Of a DNA stretch of 64,000 nucleotides, positions 44,082-52,501 are shown piece by piece. The translations under genes were made by a program, and so were the position numbers. Source of the stretch: UMGS1766 sp963597355 (GTDB lineage Bacteria > Bacillota > Clostridia > Oscillospirales > Oscillospiraceae); contig CAVBPR010000018.1 of assembly GCA_963597355.1 (NCBI GenBank), positions 62,001-126,000 on the forward strand, written 5' to 3'. The notes under the pieces are model-generated. The model was not told the DNA's origin. It saw only the letters and a program-made list of their open reading frames with translations, and made no database searches. How positions within the stretch are numbered: the first letter of the stretch is position 1; every line of letters starts with the position of its first letter.

Positions 44082-44462
44082 TTATTTTGCGCTGTTAATC
44101 TCGCTGTTGACCAGTTCCACGAATTTTGCGGCCTGGCTCATGTTTTTGAATGTGTATTGACCTGTGATCGCATTCAGGCGGATCTTGTTGAAAAAGAGAA
44201 ATGTGGTGTACTCGCAATATTGGATCTTTGCAACCGGTGAGGTCAATGTTTTTCTCTTGATTAAACCACTGCGGCCTGTAATAAGACCGTTGTTGATTTC
44301 AAGCGTCGTAGTGAGCCATTCTAAGACGCAAATGCCGAGAATGACCACCGCTACAAATATGCCGGGCAAGGCCGAATCATACATAGGTATACAGATGAGG
44401 TCGAGAAAAACAATTAAGAGGGGAATGAAATATGCGAGGATGAAGTTTTGACGGATTTTCAT
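44082..44462 (-). CDS. Small membrane protein with bacterial PH domain
   Basis: 126 residues. Two adjacent hydrophobic segments (FILAYFIPLLIVFLDLICI and GIFVAVVILGICVLEWL) then a PH-like barrel (TTTLEINNGLITGRSGLIKRKTLTSPVAKIQYCEY) resembling the YdbS/YdbT group. Function unknown; likely membrane associated. Divergent from an XRE regulator across 124 bases. Confidence 0.8.
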   Translation of the reverse strand: MKIRQNFILAYFIPLLIVFLDLICIPMYDSALPGIFVAVVILGICVLEWLTTTLEINNGLITGRSGLIKRKTLTSPVAKIQYCEYTTFLFFNKIRLNAITGQYTFKNMSQAAKFVELVNSEINSAK

Positions 44463-44508
44463 AATGATGTCCTCCCTAAAAATAATGGCTGATTTTTACA
44501 TCAAATAG

Positions 44509-44559
44509 ATTATAATTCTAATACGGAATTAAAGCAAGAGAAAGTCCCATTATAATTCT
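44509..44559 (+). promoter_or_regulatory. Direct repeats ATTATAATTCT, 40 bases apart
   Basis: Identical 11-base copies at 44509-44519 and 44549-44559 in the divergent region. The second includes a -10 TATAAT with TTAAAG 16 bases upstream (44529-44534) for the XRE gene. Four helical turns apart, they could be regulator sites. Confidence 0.4.
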
Positions 44560-44586
44560 GAAAAAGAAAAATAATGGGGTGATCGC

Positions 44587-44844
44587 TTGCGGGCAAGAGG
44601 CATACCCTATGGGACAAAGAACATATGCGGTGCGAACATAGAGCGATTGAGAAAGGCGCAAGGGATGAAACAGCATGAGTTAGTTGCGCAGATGCAGCTA
44701 AAGGGTGTGGATATCAATCCCAGCAGCCTTTCAAAGCTGGAAGGACAGGTTCGTATTGCGACGGATATTGAGATCAAAGCGATTGCGGAAATATTAGAAG
44801 TAGACATTGCTACCCTTTTTGAAGAAACGGAAAGAACGCCATGA
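44587..44844 (+). CDS. XRE-family helix-turn-helix regulator
   Basis: 85 residues, all one HTH domain: IERLRKAQGMKQHELVAQMQLKG, INPSSLSKLEGQVRIATDIEIKAIAEIL. The start is a TTG at 44587 preceded by GGGGTGAT; no ATG is available before the domain begins. Probably regulates itself and the divergent PH-domain gene. Confidence 0.85.
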   Translation: MRARGIPYGTKNICGANIERLRKAQGMKQHELVAQMQLKGVDINPSSLSKLEGQVRIATDIEIKAIAEILEVDIATLFEETERTP

Positions 44845-44867
44845 CTTTTTCGAAGTCATGGCGTTCT
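44834..44867. terminator. Hairpin copy 2 between XRE and SDR genes
   Basis: AACGCCATGACTT pairs with AAGTCATGGCGTT around TTTCG. Same core as the hairpin at 44037-44080, so the PH/XRE pair is bracketed by two copies. Confidence 0.8.
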
Positions 44868-44888
44868 ATTTGTAAACTGTGAAAAAGA

Positions 44889-45650
44889 TCAGATGGTACG
44901 GCCGTTATCTACGATGATCACCTGACCATTGCAGCCCTTGGACTCATCGCTGGCAAAGAACAGGATAGCATAAGCCTGGTCGTCCACGGTGACCTCGGGG
45001 ACAGTGTCGTCAAAGTGACGGCCACACTGGGCAGCAAACTCTGCGTCGAAGGTGGCAACCGCCTCGGGGGTGTTCAGCTCCGTGGGAGTGGGGCCGGGAG
45101 CAACCACGTTGCAGCGAATGCCGGTGCCGGCATACTGGATGCCCACGTTCTTGGACATGGAGATCACAGCGGTCTTGGCTGCGGAGTAGGAGATGCCGGC
45201 GTTGTAACCGGTGCCGCCGATGGAGGAAATGTTGACGATAGAGCCGCTGTGGGCCTGCTCCATGTAGGGCAGAACTTCCTTCATCATGTAGTACACGCTG
45301 TACTGATCGACCTTGATGACGTGATCCCACCAGTCGATGTCGCAGCGGGTAATGGGGCGATGCTTGTCGGCAATGCCGGCGTTATTGACCAGCACATCCA
45401 CCTTGCCGAAGGTATCGATGGTTTCCTTGACCACCTTCTGGCAATCTTCGTAGAGGCTCACATCAGCAGAGACGGAGATGACCTTTACGCCCTTTGCAGT
45501 GCACTCGGCTTCAACTTCCTTAAGCTTATCCAGACGACGGGCAACCAGAACCAGATTGCTGCCTTCGTCGGCAAAAATTTCAGCGGTGCGCTTACCGATA
45601 CCGGAGTTTGCACCGGTGACAATAGAAACCTTTCCAGTCAAACGACCCAT
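44889..45650 (-). CDS. Short-chain dehydrogenase/reductase
   Basis: 253 residues, classical SDR. Cofactor motif TGANSGIGKR, NNAG in VDVLVNNAGIADK, catalytic Ser in NISSIGGTG and Tyr-Lys in YSAAK. The ARRLDK segment after strand 2 (basic residues) favours NADP(H). It resembles gut-bacterial steroid or bile-acid SDRs only in general family features; the substrate cannot be named. Own promoter upstream, separate from the flavin oxidoreductase unit. Confidence 0.92.
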   Translation of the reverse strand: MGRLTGKVSIVTGANSGIGKRTAEIFADEGSNLVLVARRLDKLKEVEAECTAKGVKVISVSADVSLYEDCQKVVKETIDTFGKVDVLVNNAGIADKHRPITRCDIDWWDHVIKVDQYSVYYMMKEVLPYMEQAHSGSIVNISSIGGTGYNAGISYSAAKTAVISMSKNVGIQYAGTGIRCNVVAPGPTPTELNTPEAVATFDAEFAAQCGRHFDDTVPEVTVDDQAYAILFFASDESKGCNGQVIIVDNGRTI

Positions 45651-45700
45651 AATTCATACTTCCTTTCTTATGTGCCACGGAAATCTTTTCGTACGCACTT

Positions 45701-45729
45701 ATCATAACAGAAAGACTCTGCTGTGTAAA
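45701..45729 (-). promoter_or_regulatory. SDR gene promoter
   Basis: TTTACA (45729-45724) and TATGAT (45706-45701) with 17 bases between on the minus strand. Confidence 0.65.
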
Positions 45730-45778
45730 ATATTATTTTCGCTCCGGAATAGAACCGGAGCGATATAGTCCGATGCGT

Positions 45779-47794
45779 TTACTCGAAAAAACAGCCCGCC
45801 TCAGCGCCGGAATGAATCGCCTGAATGGCGCGGCCAAGCTTGATGCAGTTTCCGGCAGAAACCGCGGAAATGCCCCTGGCGGTGAGTTCGTTGAGAAGGG
45901 TTGCGTCCGGATGCACACCGGCGGCGGAAATCAGGGTGTCGCAGGGAAGCGTCTTTTCTGTGACGTTCCCTTCCTTGTCGGTTGTGGTCAGAGTGACCAT
46001 GCCGTCTGTACTGCGATGATCGGTCAGGTGCGTCATCTTTTTGGTGCGAACCCCCAGCCGATGCAGCTCCTGCATGACCGTCCACGCCACCCCCGGCTCA
46101 TAGCCTGCACCAATCTTTTTGCCCTGCTCCACTACGGTGATGGAACGGCCGCAGGCATTGGCCATTTGGGCGGCGGTATCAGGGGTTTCCGCTTTTTCGG
46201 TGACGAGGAAGAACAGCTCTTCCGGAGACAGAGCGGAAGCCCGAGCCAGGAAGCGGGCGGTTTCCAATCCCTTAAAGCCGCCGCCGACAAGAATCACATG
46301 CTTTCCGGGAATGACCTTGCCGGTCAGGATGTCCTCGGCAGAAACGCTGTCCGGCAAAGCGGGTGGGTTGGCTGTGCCGCCCGCGGCCACAACAACCCGG
46401 GTAAATCCGGCCTGTTGTACAGCCTCGGCAGTGGCGGTACGGTGGAAGGTAATGTCCACGTCTGCCTCTTCCAGAGCGACGGAGTAATAATCGATCAGGT
46501 TGGCAAACTCCTGCTTGGCAGGACAGAGGGCGGCAAGACGGAGCTGACCGCCCAGAGCACCGGCCTTTTCCCACAGGGAAACAGCATACCCACGGCGGGC
46601 AAGACGAAGCGCCGCTTCGCAGCCGGCAGGGCCGCCGCCGATGACCAGAACCTTTCCGGAACCGGGACGATCTGTGGTCAGAACCGTTTCCCGACCGCAC
46701 AGCGGGTTGGCAAGGCAGGTCAGGGGGCGATTGAAAAAGGCACCCACCAGACAGCCCTGATTGCAGGCTACACAGGGTCGGATTTGCTCGGGATGATCGG
46801 CTTTTGCCTTGTTGGGCAGGGCGGGATCCGCCAGCAGAGGCCGGGCCATGCCGATGAGGTCGGCCTGCTCCATGGCGAGGATGTTCTCCGCCACAGCAGG
46901 GGTGTTGATGCGGTTGCAGGCCACCACAGGAATGGACACAACCGATTTTACTCCGGCGGCCAGATAGTGCAGGCCGCCCCGGGGCAGGTCGCCGGGGAGC
47001 TGGGGCACGGTGGTCTCGTGCCAGCCGCCGGTGACGTTGAGCACATCTACCCCCGCCTGCTCGGCCGCAACGGCAAAGGCCTTCGCTTCCTCCAGCCCGT
47101 TGGAGCCGGGGATGAAATCCTTGCCACTGAGCCGGAAGATCACGGGATAATCCGGCCCGACCGCGGCGCGGACGGCACGAATGACTTCCAGAGGGAAGCG
47201 GCGGCGGTTCTCAGTGCTGCCGCCGTAGGCATCGGTGCGCTGATTGGTGACGGGGGAGAGGAACTGGGAGATGAGATAACCGGCGGAGCCGATGATCTCC
47301 ACCGCATCAAAGTCGCTCTTCTGAGCCCGGACGGCGGCTGCCGCCCACTGGGCAATGACCCGGTCAATGTCCTCCTGGGTCATCTCTTTGGGAGTGCTGC
47401 GGGAAAAGCCGGAGTACACCGCCGAGGGAGCGAGGGCGTCGGTTTGACCGGCGTTGTCACCGCTGGCCACATAGCGTCCGGCGTGAAACAGCTGGGCGGC
47501 GGTTTTGCAGTCCTCGGCATGAATTTTGGCGTTGAATGCCTGCCACATGGGGATGTCCTCGTCGGAGGCCAGCCGCAGTACGTTGCTGCGGGCGCCCGCC
47601 TCGTCGAATCGGCACGCACCCACGATGAGCAGAGCGGCACCACCTTTGGCGCGGGCGGTGTAGTAGGCGGTTAATGTTTCGCCCACACTGCCGTCCTCGG
47701 TGAAGCCGCTCTGAATGGCGGGCATGACAATGCGGTTTTTCAGCGTGAAACCGGGCTTGATGGTGATGGGAGAAAACAGCCGGGGATAATTCAT
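45779..47794 (-). CDS. NADH:flavin oxidoreductase / dienoyl-CoA-reductase-like (old yellow enzyme plus FAD domain)
   Basis: 671 residues, the two-domain FadH/BaiH size. N-terminal FMN TIM barrel (LFSPITIKPGFTLKNRIVMPA). In the middle are Fe-S ligands CVACNQGCLVG and a further Cys in PLCGRE. The C-terminal domain has an FAD fold VLVIGGGPAGCEAALRLARRGY. Such enzymes reduce conjugated C=C bonds of enoates or steroids using NADH through FMN, Fe-S and FAD. The start overlaps the pseudouridine synthase stop by 4 bases, so it is read in the lspA-rluD unit. The ATG at 47794 is supported by GAAAGAGGG. Confidence 0.92.
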   Translation of the reverse strand: MNYPRLFSPITIKPGFTLKNRIVMPAIQSGFTEDGSVGETLTAYYTARAKGGAALLIVGACRFDEAGARSNVLRLASDEDIPMWQAFNAKIHAEDCKTAAQLFHAGRYVASGDNAGQTDALAPSAVYSGFSRSTPKEMTQEDIDRVIAQWAAAAVRAQKSDFDAVEIIGSAGYLISQFLSPVTNQRTDAYGGSTENRRRFPLEVIRAVRAAVGPDYPVIFRLSGKDFIPGSNGLEEAKAFAVAAEQAGVDVLNVTGGWHETTVPQLPGDLPRGGLHYLAAGVKSVVSIPVVACNRINTPAVAENILAMEQADLIGMARPLLADPALPNKAKADHPEQIRPCVACNQGCLVGAFFNRPLTCLANPLCGRETVLTTDRPGSGKVLVIGGGPAGCEAALRLARRGYAVSLWEKAGALGGQLRLAALCPAKQEFANLIDYYSVALEEADVDITFHRTATAEAVQQAGFTRVVVAAGGTANPPALPDSVSAEDILTGKVIPGKHVILVGGGFKGLETARFLARASALSPEELFFLVTEKAETPDTAAQMANACGRSITVVEQGKKIGAGYEPGVAWTVMQELHRLGVRTKKMTHLTDHRSTDGMVTLTTTDKEGNVTEKTLPCDTLISAAGVHPDATLLNELTARGISAVSAGNCIKLGRAIQAIHSGAEAGCFFE

Positions 47795-48705
47795 AGTTTT
47801 TGCCCTCTTTCCAGTTTGTTCAGCACCGCCGTGAACCAGTCGGGGAGGGGACACTCCACCGTCATGGCCTCGCCGGTGCGGGGATGGATAAAGGTGAGTT
47901 TTCTTGCGTGCAGACACTGCCCGGCCAGGGACTTGACCGCCCGTCCGCCGTACACCGTGTCTCCCAGCAGGGGGTGGCCGATGTGGGCCATGTGGACGCG
48001 GATCTGGTGGGTGCGGCCGGTCTCCAGACGGCACTGGGCATGGGTATACCCGTCATAGCGTCCCAGAACGGAGTAGTGGGTGACGGCCCGCTTGCCGCCC
48101 TGTACTACCGCCATTTTCTTGCGGTCTATGGGGTGGCGGGCGATGGGGGCGTCGATGGTGCCCTCGTCCTCCCGGAGCTTTCCCTGCACAATGCACTCAT
48201 ACACCCGGGCGAGGGAGTGATCCTCCAGCTGGGCGGCCAGCGCCAGATGCGCCGCGTCGTTCTTGGCGGCGATGATGAGGCCGGAGGTGTCCCGGTCGAT
48301 GCGATGGACGATGCCGGGTCGTATCTCGCCGTTGATGCCGCTGAGGCTGTCGCCGCAGTGCCACAGCAGGGCGTTCACCAGCGTGCCGTCCGGATGGCCG
48401 GGGGCGGGGTGGACGACCAGACCAACGGGCTTATTGACCACGATGACGTCCTCGTCCTCATACACCACATCCAGCGGGATGTTCTGGGGGACGATGTCCA
48501 CCGGCTCGGCCTCCGGGATGTCCACGGCCAGCACCGTCCCCTCGTCGGGGCGGGCATTCTTTTTCAGCGTCTTGCCGTTTGCGGTCACCCGTCCCTCCTC
48601 CAGCAGCTTCTGAGCGGCGGAGCGGGTCAGGCCTTCAATGGCTCTGGTCAGCAGCTGATCCGCCCGCTCGCCGGGGCGGTCGGCAGTGATGGTCTCAATC
48701 GCCAT
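47791..48705 (-). CDS. rluD: RluA-family pseudouridine synthase (RluD-like)
   Basis: 304 residues. N-terminal S4 domain (RADQLLTRAIEGLTRSAAQKLLEEGRVTANG) and catalytic Asp in PGIVHRIDRDTSGLIIAAK, then ETGRTHQIRVHMAHIGHPLLGD. Makes pseudouridine in 23S rRNA. The start at 48705 is inside lspA (11-base overlap). The lspA-rluD order is conserved in Firmicutes. I use the symbol for the family; the exact site is unproven. Confidence 0.9.
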   Translation of the reverse strand: MAIETITADRPGERADQLLTRAIEGLTRSAAQKLLEEGRVTANGKTLKKNARPDEGTVLAVDIPEAEPVDIVPQNIPLDVVYEDEDVIVVNKPVGLVVHPAPGHPDGTLVNALLWHCGDSLSGINGEIRPGIVHRIDRDTSGLIIAAKNDAAHLALAAQLEDHSLARVYECIVQGKLREDEGTIDAPIARHPIDRKKMAVVQGGKRAVTHYSVLGRYDGYTHAQCRLETGRTHQIRVHMAHIGHPLLGDTVYGGRAVKSLAGQCLHARKLTFIHPRTGEAMTVECPLPDWFTAVLNKLERGQKL

Positions 48706-49198
48706 GGTGCTTGCCCTCTTTTTTGCCCTCTTTTTTGCCCTCGTACTTCTCGTAGAAGAAGATGACGTAAATGGCAAGGGCGATGACGCCCAGCACCACG
48801 CAGATGTCTGCAAAGTTGTACACGGCGAAGTTCATGAACAGCGTGTCCACCATGTCGGTGACATAGCCGATGAAGGCGCGGTCAATGAAGTTGCCGAAGG
48901 CACCGGCCAGGATGACGGCCAGACTCCACTGGGCGAAGGGGTGGCGCAGCCAGTTTTTGCAGATGGCGATACCGATGAGAACGGTGAGAATGAGAGAGAC
49001 CGCCGCCAGCACCAGCGTTCCGCCGCTGAAGGAGGAGAAGGCTGCGCCGGTATTCTGAACGTAGGTCAGGCCTACCAGATGGGGAATGACCGTGATCTTC
49101 TCTCCCAGAGGGATAAAGGCACGGGTCAGCAGTTTTGTGATCTGATCGACCACCACCAGCAGGGCGGCGGTCAGAAATAAAGGCAATTTTTTGCGCAT
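48695..49198 (-). CDS. lspA: Lipoprotein signal peptidase
   Basis: 167 residues, four membrane segments. Catalytic Asp pair in GAFGNFIDRAF and VYNFADICVVLGV; also VQNTGAAFSSF and the early VVVDQITK. Cleaves lipoprotein signal peptides after lipid attachment, for example of the binding protein in this window. The C-terminus has a Gly-Lys-Glu repeat (GKKEGKKEGKHHGD). ATG at 49198 with AAGGA upstream. Confidence 0.95.
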   Translation of the reverse strand: MRKKLPLFLTAALLVVVDQITKLLTRAFIPLGEKITVIPHLVGLTYVQNTGAAFSSFSGGTLVLAAVSLILTVLIGIAICKNWLRHPFAQWSLAVILAGAFGNFIDRAFIGYVTDMVDTLFMNFAVYNFADICVVLGVIALAIYVIFFYEKYEGKKEGKKEGKHHGD

Positions 49199-49231
49199 GA
49201 TCGTTCCTTCTTCTTGCAGTGATGCGCCCCC

Positions 49232-49362
49232 AAAGGCTTCCCCTCGGGGGGAAGTTGTCGCCGCAGGCGACTGATGAGGGGGCGATTTTGAGAGCGCTCT
49301 AGTAGACGCCACCTCATCCGTCACGGCTTCGCCGTGCCACCTTCCCCTCAAGGGGAAGGCTT
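49232..49362. repeat. MITE-like palindromic intergenic repeat
   Basis: Two ~53-base arms (49232-49284 and 49307-49362) are imperfect inverted copies: each has an outer hairpin (CTTCCCCTCGGGGGGAAG left, CTTCCCCTCAAGGGGAAG right) and an inner one (GTCGCCGCAGGCGAC left, CACGGCTTCGCCGTG right), then TGATGAGGGGGCG or its complement CGCCACCTCATCCG. The centre is 22 bases. This looks like a dispersed non-autonomous element common in gut Clostridia. No transposase is nearby. Confidence 0.8.
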
Positions 49363-49422
49363 CCGGGTGCGGTGCAGACCATCAGTCCACCGCGCGCATA
49401 GGGGCGGATACCATCCGCCCTG

Positions 49423-49977
49423 TTACCAGCTCACGTCCACATGGATGACATAGAATGTGCCGGGGGCTTCCTCATAGGAAAAGTGCTTTTTACCATCAAA
49501 AAAGCCATTGCGGCTGCGTTCCTTTACGTCATGCCCTTCCAGAAGGGTAACTGAGCAGGCGGAGAACCCGTCCTTACCCAGCTCCCGGGCGACATTGTCT
49601 CGAACCGCGCTGCCGCTACTATAATCATTCAGAAAATTAGAAGGGCGATGCAGGGTCGAGTCCAGCTGGGCCGGATAGAGGGGAAGGCAGTCACTTTTGT
49701 GTGCACAACGCGCCATAGCGGCGCGGCGCTCGGCGGATGTGCCGATGAACATACGGTAGAAATCGTCCATTTGTTTCCAGGCATCTTCCTCATATCCGTC
49801 GCTGATATAGATGGCAGGAAAACCGACCAGGCGATGTTTGCCCTTCTGGGCATAAGTGCGGCACATATTACGGACGCAGCGAATAATTGTGTCAGTTACA
49901 CAGCGGATACGATTCTGACGATCCTGTTCTTCTGCACTCCCCGGCCTCGTATTTCTCAACTCATCGGCAAATGACAT
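49423..49977 (-). CDS. Hypothetical protein
   Basis: 184 residues, soluble. It starts MSFADELRNTRPGSAEEQDRQN and ends APGTFYVIHVDVSW. Several Cys (IRCVTDTIIRCVRNMCRTY, ARCAHKSDC) but no standard metal motif. No signal peptide. I cannot assign a family. Neighbours (DEAD-box helicase upstream, MITE downstream) give no functional hint. Confidence 0.75.
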   Translation of the reverse strand: MSFADELRNTRPGSAEEQDRQNRIRCVTDTIIRCVRNMCRTYAQKGKHRLVGFPAIYISDGYEEDAWKQMDDFYRMFIGTSAERRAAMARCAHKSDCLPLYPAQLDSTLHRPSNFLNDYSSGSAVRDNVARELGKDGFSACSVTLLEGHDVKERSRNGFFDGKKHFSYEEAPGTFYVIHVDVSW

Positions 49978-49997
49978 TCTTGCTCATCCTTCTTTTT

Positions 49998-51962
49998 TTA
50001 TTCGTCTGACAGATAATAGGGCTTCATCAGGGATTCTTCCTGCTCGGTGGAGTCCTTCTTATGTGCGCCGTAGATGGAGCGCTGCTGCATCATGGGGCGG
50101 TTGTAGCTGCTGCGCTTTTTCTTTTTCGGGGGCGTAACGGCAGCGGCCACCTGTTCGGCGGCGGCAGTAGCCGGCTTCTTTCTGTTTGCCTCCTTGCGGG
50201 GCTGAGCAGAAGGTTTCCCAGTTTGCGGAACCGCTGCGGCTTCTGCTTTTGCAGGCTTTTTCCCGTTGTTTTTGCGGGCTTTTTTCGGTGTTTCCGCCTT
50301 GGTCGGGCGCTCCTCCTGATAGCGGGCAGGGGTGCTGCGGCGGGTGGAGAACATCCGGGCAGTGGCATCCATCAGCGGCTCCGGTTCACCGCCGTAGGCC
50401 TTCTGCTCCTCGGGGGTGAAGAAGGTGTTCTGAAGGCGGCCGGTGCGTTTTGCACCGTATTTCGGCTGGGGACGATCCTCGTCCGGCAGAGCCGGAGCGA
50501 TTTCGTCCAGAGCGGACATGGGCTTGCGTTCCGGGCGCTTGTAGCGGCGTTCACCGGGCAGTTTAATGGCGGACGGTGTTTCTTCGGCGGGAGCTTCCTT
50601 CTCGACAGTGGACTTTACCGGCTTGGCCTTGACGGGCTTCTTCTTTTTCGGCTGTGCCTGCTTCTGCTTCGGCGCGGTCTTTTCGACCTTCTCGGCTTTT
50701 TCCGCCTTTTCTGCCTTTTCTGTCTTTGCCTGCTTGGCGCGCTCGGCCTTGCGGGCCTTGGCGGCGGCGCGGGCTTCGGCGTCCTCAGGGTTGACGACGC
50801 GGCCACGGGCGTCCTTTACCGGCACCTCGAACACCTGCATGGGGAAGGGGTGATCCTCAACCACGGGGATGGACTTGCCGATGAGCTTTTCGATGTCCCG
50901 CAGCAGAGGCTTCTCGCCGTAGTCGCAGAAGGAGATGGCGATGCCGTCCTTTCCGGCGCGGCCGGTGCGGCCGATGCGGTGGACGTAGGTTTCCGGAACC
51001 TCCGGCAGGTTGTAGTTAAACACGCAGGTGAGATCCTCAATGTCCAGTCCCCGGGCGGCGATGTCGGTGGCCACCAGAACGCGAACAGAGCCGTCCTTGA
51101 ATCCGGCCAGTGCCGCCTGTCGGGCGGTCTGGCTCTTGTTGCCGTGGATGGCGGCGGCGGTGATGCCTGCCTTGGTCAGATCCTGTGCCACCCGGTTTGC
51201 CCCGTGCTTTGTGCGGGTGAACACCAGTGCGGAGGGGATGTTGCGGTCGTTCAGCAGCTTGACCAGCAGTTTCGTCTTGTTGTTCTTGTCCACCAGATAG
51301 ACGCTCTGGTCGATGACCTCCACAGGGGAGCTGACCGGATCGACGGCGATTTTTACCGGGTCGTGGAGCAGGGAGTCCACCAGCTGGGAAATTTCCTTGG
51401 GCATGGTGGCGGAGAAGAACAGGGTCTGTTTCTTTGCAGGCAGCCAGGAGAGGATCTTCTTCACATCGTGGATGAAGCCCATGTCCAGCATACGGTCGGC
51501 CTCGTCCAGTACAAAGATCTCCAGTTTGCTGACGTCGATGAAGCCCTGGCTGTGGAGATCTTCCAGTCGGCCGGGAGTTGCAATCAGAATATCACAGCCG
51601 GCCTGCAGTGCTTCCACCTGTGGGTTTTGTCCCACGCCGCCAAAAATGACCACGCTTTTGAGAGGGAGATTTGCCCCGTAAGCCTCCATGCACTCCTGAA
51701 TCTGGATGGCCAGTTCACGGGTGGGGGTAAGGATCAGAGCGCGGATGGAAGAGCTGGTTTTGCTCTCCGCCGAAAGGCGCTGAAGAATGGGGGCAGAAAA
51801 GGCGCAGGTTTTACCGGTTCCGGTGCGCGCGCACCCCAGCACGTCCCGTCCCGCCAGCGCAGCGGGGATGGCCTTTTCCTGGATCGGCGTGGGAGACGCA
51901 TAACCCTGCTGCTGCAGGGCATCCAGGATGGGACGTATCAGGCCTAAAGATTCAAATTTCAA
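49998..51962 (-). CDS. DEAD-box RNA helicase with long basic tail
   Basis: 654 residues. Two RecA domains with the full motif set: PTPIQEKAIP, ARTGTGKT, PTRELAIQ, ATPGR, DEADRML, SATMP, ARGLDI and HRIGRTGR. After residue ~370 comes a ~280-residue low-complexity tail rich in Lys, Ala, Glu and Pro with KAEKAEKAEKVEK runs, probably disordered RNA binding, as in RhlE/CshA helicases. The likely start is the TTG at 51962 (LKFESLGLI), 9 bases after AGAGGA; the ORF extends upstream without family similarity. Role: RNA remodelling, ribosome assembly or mRNA decay. Confidence 0.93.
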   Translation of the reverse strand: MKFESLGLIRPILDALQQQGYASPTPIQEKAIPAALAGRDVLGCARTGTGKTCAFSAPILQRLSAESKTSSSIRALILTPTRELAIQIQECMEAYGANLPLKSVVIFGGVGQNPQVEALQAGCDILIATPGRLEDLHSQGFIDVSKLEIFVLDEADRMLDMGFIHDVKKILSWLPAKKQTLFFSATMPKEISQLVDSLLHDPVKIAVDPVSSPVEVIDQSVYLVDKNNKTKLLVKLLNDRNIPSALVFTRTKHGANRVAQDLTKAGITAAAIHGNKSQTARQAALAGFKDGSVRVLVATDIAARGLDIEDLTCVFNYNLPEVPETYVHRIGRTGRAGKDGIAISFCDYGEKPLLRDIEKLIGKSIPVVEDHPFPMQVFEVPVKDARGRVVNPEDAEARAAAKARKAERAKQAKTEKAEKAEKAEKVEKTAPKQKQAQPKKKKPVKAKPVKSTVEKEAPAEETPSAIKLPGERRYKRPERKPMSALDEIAPALPDEDRPQPKYGAKRTGRLQNTFFTPEEQKAYGGEPEPLMDATARMFSTRRSTPARYQEERPTKAETPKKARKNNGKKPAKAEAAAVPQTGKPSAQPRKEANRKKPATAAAEQVAAAVTPPKKKKRSSYNRPMMQQRSIYGAHKKDSTEQEESLMKPYYLSDE

Positions 51963-52076
51963 TGGTTTTATTCCTCTTTCACTATGCCGAAAGGCATATA
52001 AATTCAAACTATATGATAACAGAAAAAAACCGGACTGACAAGGGGCGAGCGGGCAGGTGCGGGGACGAAAGTTTTA

Positions 52077-52105
52077 TTTTCAAAGCGGGAAAACTGTGGT
52101 ATAAT
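52077..52105 (+). promoter_or_regulatory. Promoter of the zapA cluster
   Basis: TTTTCA (52077-52082) and TATAAT (52100-52105) 17 bases apart, ~75 bases before zapA. Confidence 0.6.
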
Positions 52106-52183
52106 AAAACGGAACAAAAGTAAGCATCGATCAGCGTTTCAGAGCGCGGATCGTAACGTGGTTTGACAGGAGGTCAATGGGAT

Positions 52184-52501
52184 ATGAAAAACAAAGTTAC
52201 CGTTTATATTGCTCATCGGGAATACACACTGTTGTCCGATGAAAATGAAGAGTATGTCCAGAAAGTGGCCAGCTATGTGACAGGCCAGATTGAAGAAACC
52301 ATGCAGAATGCCGGTGTTTCCGCCATCGACGGCGCAGTGCTGGCGGCGGCAAATATCACCGATAATTATTTCCAGGAAAAAGAGGCAACCGAGCGGCTGC
52401 GCCGCCAGCTGAAGGAGGCGCTGGATGACGCTGCCCAGCTGAAGTCGGAATTGAGCGAGGCAAAGAGAGAGATCTTCCGCCTCGGCAACGGAAAGAAATA
52501 A
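52184..52501 (+). CDS. zapA: Cell division protein ZapA
   Basis: 105 residues: short N-terminal domain (KNKVTVYIAHREYTLLSDENEEYVQKVASYV) and a long C-terminal coiled coil (EKEATERLRRQLKEALDDAAQLKSELSEAKRE). Bundles FtsZ filaments at midcell. The ATG at 52184 follows AGGAGG. Its stop overlaps the U32 peptidase start by one base. First of a cell-envelope and division run that reaches the PBP gene. Confidence 0.93.
   Translation: MKNKVTVYIAHREYTLLSDENEEYVQKVASYVTGQIEETMQNAGVSAIDGAVLAAANITDNYFQEKEATERLRRQLKEALDDAAQLKSELSEAKREIFRLGNGKK

Noticed and set aside
44037..44867. Two hairpins as ends of an insertion sequence
   Set aside because: There is no transposase between them and both are well placed as ordinary bidirectional terminators; kept only as a low-level finding.
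45773..47674. 633-residue plus-strand open frame over the flavin oxidoreductase
   Set aside because: It is antisense to a gene with clear FMN, Fe-S and FAD motifs; it has a long Gly/Arg-rich composition without any domain.
47795..48034. N-terminal extension of the flavin oxidoreductase
   Set aside because: It lies wholly inside rluD, is rich in Pro/Arg/His and does not resemble the family; the ATG at 47794 has a ribosome site.
50061..51947. 628-residue plus-strand open frame over the DEAD-box helicase
   Set aside because: It is an antisense artefact of GC-rich Lys/Ala codons; no domain recognisable.
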